A stretch of DNA of 5,585 nucleotides, from the NCBI GenBank assembly GCA_002495885.1, contig DAHG01000064.1, positions 1 through 5,585 of the forward strand, in the 5' to 3' direction. The notes beneath the pieces are model-generated. The model was not told the DNA's origin and did no database searches. It saw only the letters and a list, made by a program, of their open reading frames with translations. A program made the translations under genes and the position numbers. This stretch comes from Methanocellaceae archaeon UBA148. GTDB lineage: Archaea > Halobacteriota > UBA148. Below, piece after piece: positions 5,568-5,585 of the stretch. Numbering within the stretch: position 1 is the first letter of the stretch; each line of letters starts with the position of its first letter.

Positions 5568-5585
5568 ACTACCCCACGCTATGCA

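Noticed and set aside
5568..5585. Start of a metV-like gene after metF
   Set aside because: Only 18 nt remain, with no start codon context that can be judged.

Overview
This window looks like chromosomal DNA from a euryarchaeote-type archaeon. It has a stand-alone Elp3 with no Elongator partners visible, and a two-gene set of COG2061-type ACT regulator plus short homoserine dehydrogenase that is typical of archaea. It also has TATA-box-like A/T boxes about 20-30 nt before several starts, and a lipoprotein with a Pro-Thr linker of the kind common in methanogen relatives. A bacterial-type MetF in such a genome brings to mind ANME-1/Methanophagales or Syntrophoarchaeum-like lineages, where MetF has been proposed to stand in for the missing Mer. 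That placement is inference, because no marker gene in the window fixes the taxon.

Left edge (1-331): the first 80 bases on the minus strand encode the N-terminus of an IS200/IS605-family Y1 transposase (TnpA) that runs off the window. Upstream of it lie a long TA-repeat TATA region and two back-to-back hairpins, which probably belong to the end of the element. The rest of this stretch holds no recognisable gene.

Minus-strand block (332-2953): in transcription order this is a nitroreductase-family flavoprotein, then Elp3 (tRNA wobble-uridine modification) overlapping it by 8 nt, then a small exported Cys-rich lipoprotein with its own promoter candidate. The first two are probably cotranscribed.

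Plus-strand block (3037-5567): an ACT-domain protein and homoserine dehydrogenase are 13 nt apart and form a clear operon. After a 100-nt gap with its own TATA candidate, hairpin and palindrome comes MetF (5,10-methylene-tetrahydrofolate/-pterin reductase). Homoserine is the branch point to threonine and methionine, and MetF makes the methyl-level C1 carrier, so the block fits methionine/threonine supply. MetF could equally serve central C1 metabolism.

The two blocks diverge from a short spacer (2996-3036) with one near-symmetric TATA element that could serve both directions. I see no CRISPR array, tRNA or rRNA. Nothing here looks like a wholly new system. The points most worth a second look are the archaeal MetF and its context, the hidden IS fragment with its structured end, and the small Cys-rich lipoprotein.
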